From assembly GCF_000876655.1 (NCBI RefSeq), contig NZ_JYCN01000012.1:1-64000 (forward strand): 64,000 nucleotides of DNA, read 5' to 3'. Origin of the DNA: Arthrobacter sp. SPG23 (GTDB taxonomy: Bacteria > Actinomycetota > Actinomycetes > Actinomycetales > Micrococcaceae). The notes beneath the pieces are model-generated. The model saw only the letters and a list, made by a program, of their open reading frames with translations, had not been told where the DNA came from and ran no database searches. Positions 7,494 through 18,359 of the stretch are shown one piece after another (the stretch's first letter is position 1; the number at the start of each line of letters is the position of its first letter). The translations under genes and the position numbers were made by a program.

Positions 7494-8936
7494 GTGGCTA
7501 TTTCTGAACAACTGCCCGACGTCATTTCCGACCAGGGAGAGAAAGCTACCTCTCGCGCCAAGCGAGCAACCTCACAGACCGGTGCAGCGAATTATGACGC
7601 TGCGGCCGGTCTTGCTGTATCCGGCGAAAGCGCCGCGACTGACGACACCGTGTGGAGCTTCGTCATCGACACCTCGGTGTTGCTCTCAGACCCCCGCGCC
7701 CTGCTGCGGTTCGCGGAGCACGAAGTCATTGTGCCGATCGTGGTCATCACCGAGCTTGAAGGCAAGAGGCACGACCCCGAGCTGGGATACTTCGCCCGCA
7801 AGGCTCTGCGGCTCCTGGACGACCTCCGGGTCCAGCACGGCGGCCTCGACCGGCCGATCCCGCTGGGCGACGACGGCGGCACCCTCATGGTGGAGATGAA
7901 CCACATTTCCCCCGAGGTGCTCCCCGCGGGATTCCGCGGAGGGGACAACGACAGCCGCATCCTCGCCGTCGCGAAGAGCCTTGCCAACGAGGGCCGCAAC
8001 GTCACGGTGGTGTCCAAGGACCTGCCAATGCGCGTCAAGGCCTCAGCCATGGGACTGCTCGCCGACGAGTACCGCAACGAACTGGTGAAGGACTCCGGCT
8101 GGACCGGGATGGCGGAGGTTGAAGCCAGCGAGGAGGACGTCTCCACACTCTACGGCCACGAACCCGTTTTCATCCCGGCCGCGGCAGAGATGCCCGTCAA
8201 CACCGGACTGGTGCTGCTCTCGAACCGTGGTTCGGCCCTGGGCCGGGTGGGCGCGGACAAACAGGTCCGGCTGGTGAAAGGCGACCGTGACGTCTTCGGA
8301 CTGCACGGCCGTTCCGCGGAACAGCGGCTGGCCATCGACATGCTGATGGATCCCTCCGTGGGCATCGTATCGATCGGCGGCCGGGCCGGCACCGGAAAGT
8401 CGGCACTGGCACTGTGTGCGGGCCTCGAAGCCGTGCTGGAACGCCGCGAACACCGCAAGGTGATCGTCTTCCGTCCCCTCTACGCGGTGGGCGGCCAGGA
8501 GCTCGGCTACCTGCCCGGATCCGAGTCGGAGAAAATGAACCCCTGGGCGCAGGCCGTCTTTGACACTCTCGGGGCCCTCGTCAGCCAGGAAGTCGTCGAG
8601 GAAGTCATGGACCGCGGCATGCTGGAAGTCATGCCGCTGACCCACATCCGCGGCCGCTCGCTCCATGACGCGTTCGTGATCGTCGACGAGGCCCAGTCCC
8701 TGGAAAAGAACGTCCTCCTCACAGTGATGAGCCGGATCGGCCAGAACTCGAAGATCGTCCTGACCCACGACGTCGCCCAGCGCGACAACCTGCGGGTCGG
8801 CCGGCACGACGGCGTGGCCGCCGTGGTGGAAACCCTCAAGGGACACCCGCTCTTCGGGCACATCACCCTCACCCGCTCCGAGCGCTCGCCGATCGCGGCC
8901 CTGGTCACCGAGCTGCTCGAGGGGGCGGAAATCTAG
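7494..8936 (+). CDS. PIN-PhoH fusion protein (PhoH2), RNA helicase/ribonuclease
   Basis: The protein (480 residues from the chosen start) joins an N-terminal PIN ribonuclease domain to a C-terminal PhoH ATPase, the PhoH2 arrangement found in actinobacteria, where the protein unwinds and cleaves RNA. The PIN domain begins [12 protein letters not shown] and holds further acidic residues in [21 protein letters not shown] and [10 protein letters not shown]. The PhoH part has Walker [14 protein letters not shown] and Walker [16 protein letters not shown]. The frame opens at 7413, but GTG 7494 is preceded by GGAG at proper spacing and is my choice. About 50 N-terminal residues are disordered and precede the PIN domain. 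In many relatives an antitoxin gene precedes phoH2; here only a tiny leader frame is seen. Confidence 0.93.
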   Translation: MAISEQLPDVISDQGEKATSRAKRATSQTGAANYDAAAGLAVSGESAATDDTVWSFVIDTSVLLSDPRALLRFAEHEVIVPIVVITELEGKRHDPELGYFARKALRLLDDLRVQHGGLDRPIPLGDDGGTLMVEMNHISPEVLPAGFRGGDNDSRILAVAKSLANEGRNVTVVSKDLPMRVKASAMGLLADEYRNELVKDSGWTGMAEVEASEEDVSTLYGHEPVFIPAAAEMPVNTGLVLLSNRGSALGRVGADKQVRLVKGDRDVFGLHGRSAEQRLAIDMLMDPSVGIVSIGGRAGTGKSALALCAGLEAVLERREHRKVIVFRPLYAVGGQELGYLPGSESEKMNPWAQAVFDTLGALVSQEVVEEVMDRGMLEVMPLTHIRGRSLHDAFVIVDEAQSLEKNVLLTVMSRIGQNSKIVLTHDVAQRDNLRVGRHDGVAAVVETLKGHPLFGHITLTRSERSPIAALVTELLEGAEI

Positions 8937-8950
8937 GCCTCTGTACTACT

Positions 8951-9058
8951 GAAGGGTCGTGGGCGGGTTCGCCCGGCCACGGCCCTTCGCCGTCGCTTAG
9001 ACACGGCGCATAGGGACCCGCTTCGGTCGCTGGGCGACCTCCGGGGTCCGATGCGCCG
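8951..9058. repeat. Two nested inverted repeats after phoH
   Basis: A stem of about 12 bp pairs GAAGGGTCGTGG (8951-8962) with CCACGGCCCTTC (8977-8988), with one G-U pair and an inner GGG/CCC stem. A second structure pairs CGGCGCAT (9004-9011) with ATGCGCCG (9051-9058) and encloses a perfect GGTCGC-TGG-GCGACC hairpin (9025-9039). The first could terminate phoH, although no T-run follows; the second may be a palindromic repeat element or small structured RNA. Confidence 0.55.
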
Positions 9059-9123
9059 CGATGCGCTCCTACGCGAAGGACCGCGACCGGGCGAGTGGGC
9101 CAGTCGCCTCAGGCACTCAGCCG

Positions 9124-9768
9124 TTACAGTCCCAGGAACTTGGCCGTGGGTTCGTGGCCTTGCACTTTCAGCGTCCAGTCGGGGCGTTTGAACGTTGTTG
9201 GGGTGACGCGGACCTTTTGGACTTCCTGCATTGTGCCGCCCCAGGACGCCCGTGTGACGCCGTTCAGCTCGTAGCCGAGGGAACGGGAGACGCCCAGGGA
9301 CTTCTCGTTCCAGGCGGCGGCCTCTGACTCCGCGACATCCGCTTTCAGGTGATCGAAGGCATAGCAGACAACGGCGGCCCGCATCTCCTTGCCCAAGCCG
9401 CGGCCCTGTGCCGACTTCCTGAGCCAGGAGCCGGTGGAAACCGTCCTGAGCGTCGCGAAATCCTTGGCCCCGATGTCCTGGCAACCGATGAACTCGCCGT
9501 CGTGCCAGATGCCGAGCAGGAGGGTCCACTCCTGCGGCGACATGTTCCCGCGGCAGCGCCAGTACCACTGCGCCATGTTCGGTCCGAGGTCCTCGGCGGA
9601 GAACTCATTCCACGGGGTGCTGAAGGGGCTGCGGCCCGGTTCGCTGACGCCCGAGGCTGCCGCCTGCACCGCAGCCGGAATCTCCTCGTCGCGGATGGGC
9701 CGGAGGGAGAGGCGGGGCGTGGTCAGCACGAGGGCGAACGGGGGCCAGTAGGAGGCGGGCTCAGTCAT
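9124..9768 (-). CDS. GNAT-family N-acetyltransferase (RimJ/RimL-like)
   Basis: The 214-residue protein has the layout of RimJ/RimL-type GNAT acetyltransferases, which acetylate amino groups of proteins or small molecules with acetyl-CoA. The N-terminal LTTPRLSLRPIRDEEIPA is typical for this subgroup. The acetyl-CoA pyrophosphate-binding loop is SAQGRGLGKEMR, near residue 120. AAWNEKSLGVSRSLGYELNG is the conserved NxxSxxxxxxxGF-type motif B. The C-terminal 40 residues (VRVTPTTFKRPDWTLKVQG) are less typical. The substrate is not predictable. It stands alone, facing away from phoH, in a region that differs from the mycobacterial order. Confidence 0.85.
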   Translation of the reverse strand: MTEPASYWPPFALVLTTPRLSLRPIRDEEIPAAVQAAASGVSEPGRSPFSTPWNEFSAEDLGPNMAQWYWRCRGNMSPQEWTLLLGIWHDGEFIGCQDIGAKDFATLRTVSTGSWLRKSAQGRGLGKEMRAAVVCYAFDHLKADVAESEAAAWNEKSLGVSRSLGYELNGVTRASWGGTMQEVQKVRVTPTTFKRPDWTLKVQGHEPTAKFLGL

Positions 9769-9804
9769 CCGGGAAGCTTAGCGGTGGCACCGGCGCGCAG
9801 CCAG

Positions 9805-10638
9805 TCACGCGCCCCGGGTGATGTCCCAGGTGATGTGGCGGCGGACGTCGGTCAGGTTCATGGATTCGGCCAGGAACAGGTCATCGAGCATGTACTCGTC
9901 CACGGCCAGGATCCGGATCCAGTGGCCAAAACCCGGCGAATCGTTCTCCAGCGACCGGCTAGAGACGCAGACTCCGGTGCCTACGTCGATCCTCATCAGG
10001 TTCCGTCCCGGCCGGCACAGCGGCGCTCCGGGGTCCGAAGGGCGGTAGGCCGCATTGGGAATCACCACCGCCTCCAGGGCGGGCCGGCCCTGATGGTCCA
10101 CGGAGGAGACGGGGCCGAGTTCCAGGGCATTGAGGTTGGGGAACTCGATCGGCACGGGGGAGTTGCCGGCAAGCTCCACAGGATCCAGCGCGGCGGCAAA
10201 GCGGCCGTTACCGAAGCAGGGTTCGCCGTACGCGGCCTCCGGGCGGCGCCGGACCAGTCCGCCGTCGTCGTACACCGGGGTGACCAGCTGCGGAGGCAGG
10301 AGCCACGACTTCCTGGTGGAGCTGACATAGAAGCCGTCTTTGGAGTCATTGATGCCCGTGGTGCTGTGCAGCACCACGCCGTCCGCGGACTCCAGGCGGA
10401 GGGCGCCGGGCCGGCGCAGCCACGCACGCACCGTGTTGTCGGGGTCCGGGTTTTGGGCGTCCAGGCTTCCGGGGTCCAGATTCGGGAGGTCCGCCGCGGA
10501 GCGGTCCACATACTCGAAACGGAGGCTCTGCCACTTCCAGGGCGATGACCGGCACAGGTTGCGGAACGTCATGGCCAGGTCCGCCGGCTTGCTCTGCTGA
10601 CCGGCTTCCCCCTGGCGCCTGGCGTCCCATGTCGACAT
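9805..10638 (-). CDS. Hypothetical protein of unknown family
   Basis: I do not recognise this 277-residue protein. It has no signal peptide and no membrane helix. The sequence is rich in beta-strand-like segments (WQSLRFEYVDR, GVVLHSTTGINDSKDGFYVSS, GRPALEAVVIPNAAY, RNLMRIDVGTGVCVSSRS) and ends with DEYMLDDLFLAESMNLTDVRRHITWDITRGA. The alternation of strands and the middle AAYRPSDPGAPLCRPGRNLMRIDVGTG vaguely recall lipoprotein-localisation (LolA/LppX-like) folds, but there is no lipobox, so this is not claimed. ATG 10638 is preferred over GTG 10644. It is transcribed away from the prepilin peptidase gene, 58 bases apart, so the two may share a divergent promoter region. Confidence 0.75.
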   Translation of the reverse strand: MSTWDARRQGEAGQQSKPADLAMTFRNLCRSSPWKWQSLRFEYVDRSAADLPNLDPGSLDAQNPDPDNTVRAWLRRPGALRLESADGVVLHSTTGINDSKDGFYVSSTRKSWLLPPQLVTPVYDDGGLVRRRPEAAYGEPCFGNGRFAAALDPVELAGNSPVPIEFPNLNALELGPVSSVDHQGRPALEAVVIPNAAYRPSDPGAPLCRPGRNLMRIDVGTGVCVSSRSLENDSPGFGHWIRILAVDEYMLDDLFLAESMNLTDVRRHITWDITRGA

Positions 10639-10696
10639 ATCCACAGTTTACGCGCGGGCTCAGCGGCGGAGCGGGAAAATCCAGTAGCATCCGAGG

Positions 10697-11257
10697 GTGA
10701 TCCAACGACTGGGCGAACTTTGGGAATCCACCCCTCTGGCTTTCTGGCTGGTCCTTGCGGCCTGCGCCTACTTTGGCGTGATGGCGGTGCGGCTCACCGT
10801 CATCGATGTCAGGCACCACCTGCTGCCCAACAGGATTGTGTTTCCGTCCTATGCGGTGGGCGGATTGCTCCTGCTGGCGGCGGTTGCCACCGTCCTGATG
10901 GCCGGCGCAGACGCAGAGGCAGTGCCCGACGGCGCCGCGCGGCTCTTCGGACTCCCGGGGGTCCGCATCCTGGCCGGGGGAGCGGTGCTGTGGCTCTTCT
11001 ACTTCATCCTGCGCATGGTTTACCCCCCGGGGATGGGATTCGGCGACGTGAAACTTGCCGGCGTGCTGGGACTGTACCTCGGCTACCTCGGCTGGGGCCA
11101 CGTGTTCGCCGGGACCTTCGCCGCCTTCCTCCTGGGCGGCCTCTGGAGCCTGGGCCTGCTGGCTGCCCGCCGCGGCACCCTCAAATCGGACATCCCGTTC
11201 GGCCCCTTCATGCTGGCAGGTACTGCCGCGGCCATGCTGCTCCTGCCTGCGGGCTGA
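10697..11257 (+). CDS. A24-family prepilin peptidase-like membrane aspartic protease
   Basis: This 186-residue polytopic membrane protein carries both catalytic aspartates of A24 (type IV prepilin) peptidases. The first is in LTVIDVRHHLLPNRIVFPS, near residue 35, and the second is the GxGD motif in GMGFGDVKLAGVLGLYLGY, near residue 118. About five to six membrane helices are visible. It lacks the N-terminal methyltransferase domain of full-length PilD, as is usual for actinobacterial Flp/Tad peptidases. No pilin or Tad assembly gene is present in the window, so its substrate lies elsewhere. GTG 10697 is the start. Confidence 0.88.
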   Translation: MIQRLGELWESTPLAFWLVLAACAYFGVMAVRLTVIDVRHHLLPNRIVFPSYAVGGLLLLAAVATVLMAGADAEAVPDGAARLFGLPGVRILAGGAVLWLFYFILRMVYPPGMGFGDVKLAGVLGLYLGYLGWGHVFAGTFAAFLLGGLWSLGLLAARRGTLKSDIPFGPFMLAGTAAAMLLLPAG

Positions 11258-11317
11258 GGCGTGCGCTTGACAGTGTGCACGGCCTTCGGCCAGCGTTGCT
11301 GCGATTAGGCTGAAGGC

Positions 11318-11788
11318 ATGGCAGCACCCGACTTCATCCTCAAGCTCCGCGAAAAAATCGGCCATGATCCGTTGTGGATTCCCGCGGTACGCGGGGTGGT
11401 ATTCAACGACGACGGCCACGTCCTGCTGGGCCAGCGCTCCGACAACGGCAGGTGGGCGCTGATCTCCGGGATGCTGGAGCCCGGAGAGCATCCGGCCCCG
11501 GGACTCGTGCGGGAGATCTTCGAGGAGACAGCGGTCGTGGCGGAAACGGAACGCATGGTTTCAGTCGGCGTCGTGGGGCCGGTGACCTTCCCCAACGGTG
11601 ATGTCTGCGACTTCCTCGACATTGTGTTCCGCTGCCGCCACGTCTCCGGCGAAGCGCGCGTGAACGACGACGAATCGCTGGCCGTGGACTGGTTTCCGCT
11701 GGACGGGCTTCCGGACCTCCGGCCCGGGGACCGCGAGTGCATCCGACGGGCGCTACTGCCGGAGGACGCTGTCCACTACGAACCCTAG
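11318..11788 (+). CDS. Nudix hydrolase
   Basis: The 156-residue protein is a Nudix hydrolase, cleaving a nucleoside diphosphate linked to another moiety. The Nudix box GMLEPGEHPAPGLVREIFEETAV starts near residue 50 and has the metal-binding REIFEE core. The final glycine of the consensus EExGU is alanine here, which occurs in some active members. The preceding strand PAVRGVVFNDDGHVLLGQRSDNGRWALISG is classical. The substrate is not predictable. It follows the prepilin peptidase by 60 bases on the same strand and ends eight bases before the convergent MFS gene. Confidence 0.9.
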   Translation: MAAPDFILKLREKIGHDPLWIPAVRGVVFNDDGHVLLGQRSDNGRWALISGMLEPGEHPAPGLVREIFEETAVVAETERMVSVGVVGPVTFPNGDVCDFLDIVFRCRHVSGEARVNDDESLAVDWFPLDGLPDLRPGDRECIRRALLPEDAVHYEP

Positions 11789-11795
11789 CGGCCTG

Positions 11796-14063
<2,268 letters not shown>

Positions 14064-14080
<17 letters not shown>

Positions 14081-14117
14081 AAAGTGAAGTTTTGCACCAG
14101 TTTCAAATTAGTGCAAT
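14064..14117. promoter_or_regulatory. Operator region of the TetR-MFS operon
   Basis: Three related inverted elements overlap the TetR start. ATTGCACTA (14064-14072) is the exact reverse complement of TAGTGCAAT (14109-14117). TTGCAC at 14092-14097 also pairs with GTGCAA at 14111-14116 across 13 bases. TTCAC-AAA-GTGAA (14076-14088) is a perfect 5-3-5 palindrome covering the GTG start codon. The AT-rich makeup differs sharply from its surroundings. It most likely binds the TetR repressor. Confidence 0.6.
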
Positions 14118-14121
14118 TTTG

Positions 14122-14176
14122 GCGCGAACGGACACTTGCGGCCCCGCACCACAGCGCGAACGGACACTTGCGCCCC
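14122..14176 (+). repeat. Two direct copies of a dispersed intergenic repeat
   Basis: GCGCGAACGGACACTTGCGG begins at 14122, and the unit recurs at 14154 with identical bases through CACTTGCG, 32 bases later. A third copy with the same orientation starts at 18360 and an inverted degenerate copy follows at 18402. The unit does not encode anything. It appears to be a dispersed element of this genome. Confidence 0.7.
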
Positions 14177-14205
14177 CGCCGCCTCGGCCACAACTGCCTT
14201 AACGA

Positions 14206-14252
14206 CGACGGCGGCCGCCCGCCTTCGCTGGGAAGGTGGGCGGCCGCCGTCG
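14206..14252 (-). terminator. Strong hairpin downstream of fumC
   Basis: A 21-bp stem pairs 14206-14226 with 14232-14252 around a five-base loop, with a single G-U pair. It starts 24 bases beyond the fumC stop codon and lies between fumC and the divergent-side repeats. A short TCGTTAAG run follows in the fumC direction. It is probably a terminator of fumC. Confidence 0.7.
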
Positions 14253-14275
14253 CGCGTAAGGGAGGCGGTGGGGAC

Positions 14276-15697
14276 TTATGCCTTGTGCGGCGGGCGCGTC
14301 ATGGACATGACGTCCAGCGCGGTGTCCAGCTGCTCTTCGGTCAGTTCGCCGCGCTCCAGGAAGCCCATGGCGACCACGGTCTCGCGGATGGTGAGGCCCT
14401 CGGCGACGGCCTTCTTGGCGATCTTGGCGGCGTTCTCGTAGCCGATGTACTTGTTCAGCGGCGTGACGATGGAGGGCGAGGCCTCGGCGAGGAAACGTGC
14501 ACGCTCAACGTTGGCGGTGATGCCGTCGATCATCTTGTCGGCCATGACGCGGCTGGTGTTGGCCAGCAGGCGGACGGACTCGAGCAGGTTGGCGGCCATG
14601 ACAGGGATGCCGACGTTCAGTTCGAACGCACCGTTGGTGCCGGACCAGGCAATGGCCGTGTCGTTGCCGATGACCTGCGCGCAGACCATGATGGACGCCT
14701 CGCAGATGACCGGGTTGACCTTGCCCGGCATGATCGAGGAGCCGGGCTGCAGGTCCGGGATGGCGATTTCGCCGAGGCCGGTGTTGGGGCCGGAGCCCAT
14801 CCAGCGGAGGTCGTTGTTGATCTTCATGAAGGAGATCGCGATGTTGCGCAGCTGGCTGGAGGCTTCGATCAGGCCGTCCCGGTTGGCCTGGGCCTCGAAG
14901 TGGTCGCGTGCTTCGGTCAGCGGCAGGCCCGTGTCCGTGGCGAGCAGTTCGATGACGCGCTCCGGGAAGCCTGCCGGCGTGTTGATGCCGGTGCCCACAG
15001 CGGTGCCGCCGAGGGGAACTTCGGCCACGCGGGGGAGCGAAGCGTTGATGCGCTCGATGCCGTAGCGGACCTGTGCGGCGTAGCCGCCGAACTCCTGGCC
15101 CAGGGTCACCGGGGTGGCATCCATGAGGTGCGTGCGGCCGGACTTGACGACGTCCTTGAACTCGACGGATTTACGGTCAAGCGAGTCGGCCAGGTAGCCG
15201 AGGGCCGGGATGAGGTCGTTGATGAGCGCAGACGTCGCCGCCACGTGGACGGACGTGGGGAAGACGTCGTTGGAGGACTGCGAGGCGTTGACGTGGTCGT
15301 TCGGGTGGACAACCTTGTCGCTACCGGCGGCCTTGAGGGCGCGGGAGGCGAGCTCCGCGATGACCTCGTTGGTGTTCATGTTGGAGGAGGTGCCGGAGCC
15401 GGTCTGGAAAACGTCGATCGGGAAGTCGCCGTCGTACTTTCCGGTGGCTACCTCATCGGCGGCGTCCGCGATCGCCTTGGCCAGCTCGCCGTCGAGCACT
15501 CCAAGTTCTGCGTTGGCCTGGGCGGCAGCCTTCTTGACCCGGGCGAGGGCCTCGATGTGTGCACGTTCCAGGGTTTTGCCGGAGATGGGGAAGTTCTCAA
15601 CTGCACGCTGCGTCTGGGCACGGTACAGGGCGTTCACGGGGACGCGGACTTCGCCCATCGTGTCATGTTCAATGCGGAATTCTTCAGTGGAAGTCAT
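14276..15697 (-). CDS. fumC: Class II fumarate hydratase
   Basis: The 473-residue enzyme interconverts fumarate and malate in the TCA cycle without an iron-sulphur cluster. Family landmarks are visible: [16 protein letters not shown] near residue 97, [19 protein letters not shown] near 131, [18 protein letters not shown] near 186, and the signature [11 protein letters not shown] near 320 with the catalytic serine loop. The length matches FumC homotetrameric enzymes. It is the last gene of a likely operon with the carbonic anhydrase and DUF4245 genes and is followed by a strong hairpin. The neighbourhood with glpX and DUF4245 resembles Rv1098c-Rv1100. Confidence 0.97.
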   Translation of the reverse strand: MTSTEEFRIEHDTMGEVRVPVNALYRAQTQRAVENFPISGKTLERAHIEALARVKKAAAQANAELGVLDGELAKAIADAADEVATGKYDGDFPIDVFQTGSGTSSNMNTNEVIAELASRALKAAGSDKVVHPNDHVNASQSSNDVFPTSVHVAATSALINDLIPALGYLADSLDRKSVEFKDVVKSGRTHLMDATPVTLGQEFGGYAAQVRYGIERINASLPRVAEVPLGGTAVGTGINTPAGFPERVIELLATDTGLPLTEARDHFEAQANRDGLIEASSQLRNIAISFMKINNDLRWMGSGPNTGLGEIAIPDLQPGSSIMPGKVNPVICEASIMVCAQVIGNDTAIAWSGTNGAFELNVGIPVMAANLLESVRLLANTSRVMADKMIDGITANVERARFLAEASPSIVTPLNKYIGYENAAKIAKKAVAEGLTIRETVVAMGFLERGELTEEQLDTALDVMSMTRPPHKA

Positions 15698-15783
15698 GGG
15701 GCTAGCTTAGGGCGGTTGGCGGCTCCATCGAAAACCGTGAACCGCATGCGTCGGACCGCGCGGGCCGCCCGGATGCCGGGGAT

Positions 15784-16398
15784 CTAGAGCTCGCCGATTC
15801 CCGAAACGAGGTCGGCGCGGCCCTCCTTGAGGCTGTAGGAGAGGCCGATCACGGCTGCGCGTCCGGTTTCGATTGCGTCCGAAATCACACGGGAGCTGTC
15901 CACGAGCCGGTGTGAGGTCTGCTTCACGTGCTCCACCACCATGTCGTTGACCTCAGTTTCGTTGTTGCGCAGCGAGGTCAGTACTGACGGCGTGATCCGC
16001 TCCACGAGGTCGCGGATGAATCCCATGGGCATCTGGCCCGTTTCAACGGCGTCCTTCGTGGCGCTGACTGCGCCGCAACTGTCATGGCCGAGGATCACGA
16101 TCAGCGGCACGCCCAGAACGCCGATGCTGTACTCCAGCGACCCCAGGACGGCGTCGTCGATGACCTGGCCGGCTGTGCGGACAACAAACGCGTCGCCCAG
16201 GCCAAGGTCGAAGATGATTTCAGCGGCGAGGCGTGAATCCGAGCAGCCGAAGATCACCGCGAACGGGTGCTGGTTCTCCACCAGCGAGGAACGACGTGAT
16301 GCGTCCTGGTTGGGGTGGGAGGATTCTCCGGCGACAAAGCGTTCGTTTCCTTCGCGCAGTCGCCGCCAAGCCAGTGCAGGAGTCAGGTAAGTAGCCAC
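15784..16398 (-). CDS. Beta-class carbonic anhydrase
   Basis: The 204-residue protein hydrates CO2 to bicarbonate. Zinc ligands of the beta class are all present: GCSDSR gives Cys52 and Asp54, and GHDSCGA gives His105 and Cys108. The NQHPFAVIFGCSDSRLAAEIIFDLGLGDAFVVRTAGQ segment is characteristic. It lies nine bases after the DUF4245 stop and 86 bases before fumC on the same strand, so the three are probably co-transcribed. Bicarbonate supply for anaplerotic carboxylation would fit its place beside fumC and glpX, but that link is inferred. Confidence 0.94.
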   Translation of the reverse strand: MATYLTPALAWRRLREGNERFVAGESSHPNQDASRRSSLVENQHPFAVIFGCSDSRLAAEIIFDLGLGDAFVVRTAGQVIDDAVLGSLEYSIGVLGVPLIVILGHDSCGAVSATKDAVETGQMPMGFIRDLVERITPSVLTSLRNNETEVNDMVVEHVKQTSHRLVDSSRVISDAIETGRAAVIGLSYSLKEGRADLVSGIGEL

Positions 16399-16407
16399 GG
16401 AGCCACT

Positions 16408-17112
16408 TTACGGCGAAGATGTGGCCGAGGGTGAAACCGTAGCGGCCGGGTTACTCTCCAAGGACTTCACGACGGCGTCTGCCAGGACGGCGAACTCGTC
16501 AAGTTGGGCTGTGCCGGTGAGGACGACGGTGGTGCCCTTGTGGCTGAGGACCATGCTCTTCTCGCCCTTACCCGTGTCGCGGAGTTCCCAGTCGAGGCCG
16601 CCGGCATTGCGGCTTCCGGTGACCGGGGCATTCTTGGTCTGCTGCAGCAGCCACGTGGGGTTCGCCCGGGCGGTCTGGACCAAACCGATGAATGACTCCT
16701 TCGGCGTGAGGTATCCGACCTCCCATGTTGGCACGCCCGTGCCGGTCCCGGACTCCCAGCGGGCGTAATTCGGACTGAATGTGTCGCCGGTCCGGGGAGC
16801 CACAGGTGTGAATCCCGCCACACCGGCTGCGTTTTGGGCTATGGCGCCGACGTCCACGTTCGGGCGGTAACCTTCAGACTTCGGGGAGGGGTTCATCAAG
16901 ACGATGGGAAGAAACGCGGCAACACTGACGAGCAGCGCGATGATCATCCCGATGACCGAGGCGTTGGCCCTTTTTGCCGCAGCGGCGCGGATAACGGGCT
17001 TAACCACCGGTGCGTCAGGGGCCGACTCGGAGCCCTTGGGGGAGCCCGTGCCGGCCGTCAGGTTGTTGGGGGTGGACTTGTCCTGCGTTTCGCTCACGCT
17101 TCTATAGTCGCG
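16408..17112 (-). CDS. DUF4245 membrane-anchored protein
   Basis: This protein (about 234 residues from ATG 17112) belongs to actinobacterial DUF4245, function unknown. A polar N-terminus with DAPVVKPVIRAAAAKRANAS leads into one membrane helix, VIGMIIALLVSVAAFLPIVLM. The rest should be extracytoplasmic, with the family-typical NVDVGAIAQNAAGVAGFTPVAP and a tail rich in alanine, threonine and serine. The frame is open further up to 17172 and GTG 17097 is a second possible start; ATG 17112 has GAGAACGG upstream. It sits divergent to glpX, as Rv1100 sits beside glpX in mycobacteria, and leads the operon with carbonic anhydrase and fumC. Confidence 0.85.
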   Translation of the reverse strand, partial: RDYRSVSETQDKSTPNNLTAGTGSPKGSESAPDAPVVKPVIRAAAAKRANASVIGMIIALLVSVAAFLPIVLMNPSPKSEGYRPNVDVGAIAQNAAGVAGFTPVAPRTGDTFSPNYARWESGTGTGVPTWEVGYLTPKESFIGLVQTARANPTWLLQQTKNAPVTGSRNAGGLDWELRDTGKGEKSMVLSHKGTTVVLTGTAQLDEFAVLADAVVKSLESNPAATVSPSATSSP

Positions 17113-17235
17113 CATGTGAATGCCGTTCTCACATTCATGCTGTTCAGCCGGTGAGGAAACGCCATGTTTCACGGGCTGGTCATCCCATGACCTGCGGATG
17201 CTGCCGCGACTATGATCAATAGCAGAGGAATCACC

Positions 17236-17313
17236 GTGACGGACTCATACCGGCCGTACGGGTTCAATGATCGCCACTCGAAGAAGAGGTTCACGTGTCA
17301 CCAGCGCCTATGA
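17236..17313 (+). CDS. Candidate 25-codon leader ORF overlapping the glpX start
   Basis: A GTG at 17236 with AGAGGAAT at good spacing begins MTDSYRPYGFNDRHSKKRFT and ends at a TGA 16 bases inside glpX. A plausible promoter lies upstream: ATGACC (17187-17192), an 18-base spacer and TATGAT (17211-17216). If translated, ribosomes ending here would reach the glpX ribosome-binding site (AAGAAGAGG). This may be a translational-coupling leader or a chance frame; there is no homology evidence. Confidence 0.3.
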   Translation: MTDSYRPYGFNDRHSKKRFTCHQRL

Positions 17314-18332
17314 CCCAGCAGTACTCCACGATTTCGCCGTCGCTTGCCGTAGGCATTGACGAACCGGACCGCAACCTTGCCCTTGAACTTGTCCGCGTCA
17401 CCGAAGCCGCGGCCATTGCCGGCGGCCACTGGGTTGGCTTCGGCGACAAGAACAAGGCTGACGGCGCAGCAGTCGACGCCATGCGCTCCTTCCTGCAGAC
17501 CGTCCACTTCAACGGCGTTGTGGTCATCGGTGAAGGCGAGAAGGACGAAGCTCCGATGCTTTTCAACGGCGAGCACGTCGGTGACGGCACCGGCCCCGAG
17601 TGCGATGTCGCCGTCGACCCCATCGACGGAACCCGCCTGACCGCACTGGGAATCAACAACGCCCTCGCCGTCCTCGCCGTCGCCGAACGCGGCTCCATGT
17701 TCGATCCCTCCGCCGTGTTCTACATGGAGAAGCTCGTGACGGGCCCGGAAGCTGCGGACATGGTCGACTTGCGACTTCCGGTCAAGCAGAACCTGCATTT
17801 AATCGCCAAGGCGAAGGGTGTCAAGGTCAACCAGCTCAACGTCATGATCCTGGACCGGGACCGCCACCGTCCCCTCGTGGAGGAAATCCGCGAGGCCGGT
17901 GCCCGGACGAAGTTCATCATGGACGGCGACGTCGCCGGAGCCATCGCTGCGGCGCGCTCCGGTACCGGAGTTGACGCGCTCATGGGCATCGGCGGTACGC
18001 CGGAAGGCATCGTCGCCGCGTGCGCCATCAAGTCCCTCGGCGGCGTTATCCAGGGCCGCCTCTGGCCCACCAGCGATGACGAGAAGCAGAAGGCCATCGA
18101 CGCCGGGCACGACCTCGAGCGTGTGCTTTCCACGAACGACCTCGTCTCCAGCGACAACTGCTACTTCGCAGCCACCGGCATCACCGACGGCGACCTGCTC
18201 AAGGGTGTGCGCTACTCCAAGGACAAGGTCCTGACCCAGTCGATCGTCATGCGGTCCAAGTCCGGCACCATCCGCTTCGTGGACGGCGAGCACCAGGCCA
18301 GCAAGTGGGAAGGCTACGCCCGCAAGAGCTAG
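17295..18332 (+). CDS. glpX: Class II fructose-1,6-bisphosphatase
   Basis: GlpX dephosphorylates fructose-1,6-bisphosphate in gluconeogenesis; it is the only fructose-bisphosphatase class in most actinobacteria. The 345-residue protein has the metal and phosphate motifs GEGEKDEAPML near residue 79, DVAVDPIDGTRL near 103, and the later GDVAGAIAAA and GIGGTPEGIVAACAIK segments, typical of the class. GTG 17295 is the start, after AAGAAGAGG. It is divergent from DUF4245-carbonic anhydrase-fumC, so the intergenic region 17113-17294 should carry back-to-back promoters. A dispersed repeat follows its stop. Confidence 0.97.
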   Translation: MSPAPMTQQYSTISPSLAVGIDEPDRNLALELVRVTEAAAIAGGHWVGFGDKNKADGAAVDAMRSFLQTVHFNGVVVIGEGEKDEAPMLFNGEHVGDGTGPECDVAVDPIDGTRLTALGINNALAVLAVAERGSMFDPSAVFYMEKLVTGPEAADMVDLRLPVKQNLHLIAKAKGVKVNQLNVMILDRDRHRPLVEEIREAGARTKFIMDGDVAGAIAAARSGTGVDALMGIGGTPEGIVAACAIKSLGGVIQGRLWPTSDDEKQKAIDAGHDLERVLSTNDLVSSDNCYFAATGITDGDLLKGVRYSKDKVLTQSIVMRSKSGTIRFVDGEHQASKWEGYARKS

Positions 18333-18359
18333 CTCACCCGCTTCACCCCGCTTCATTCA

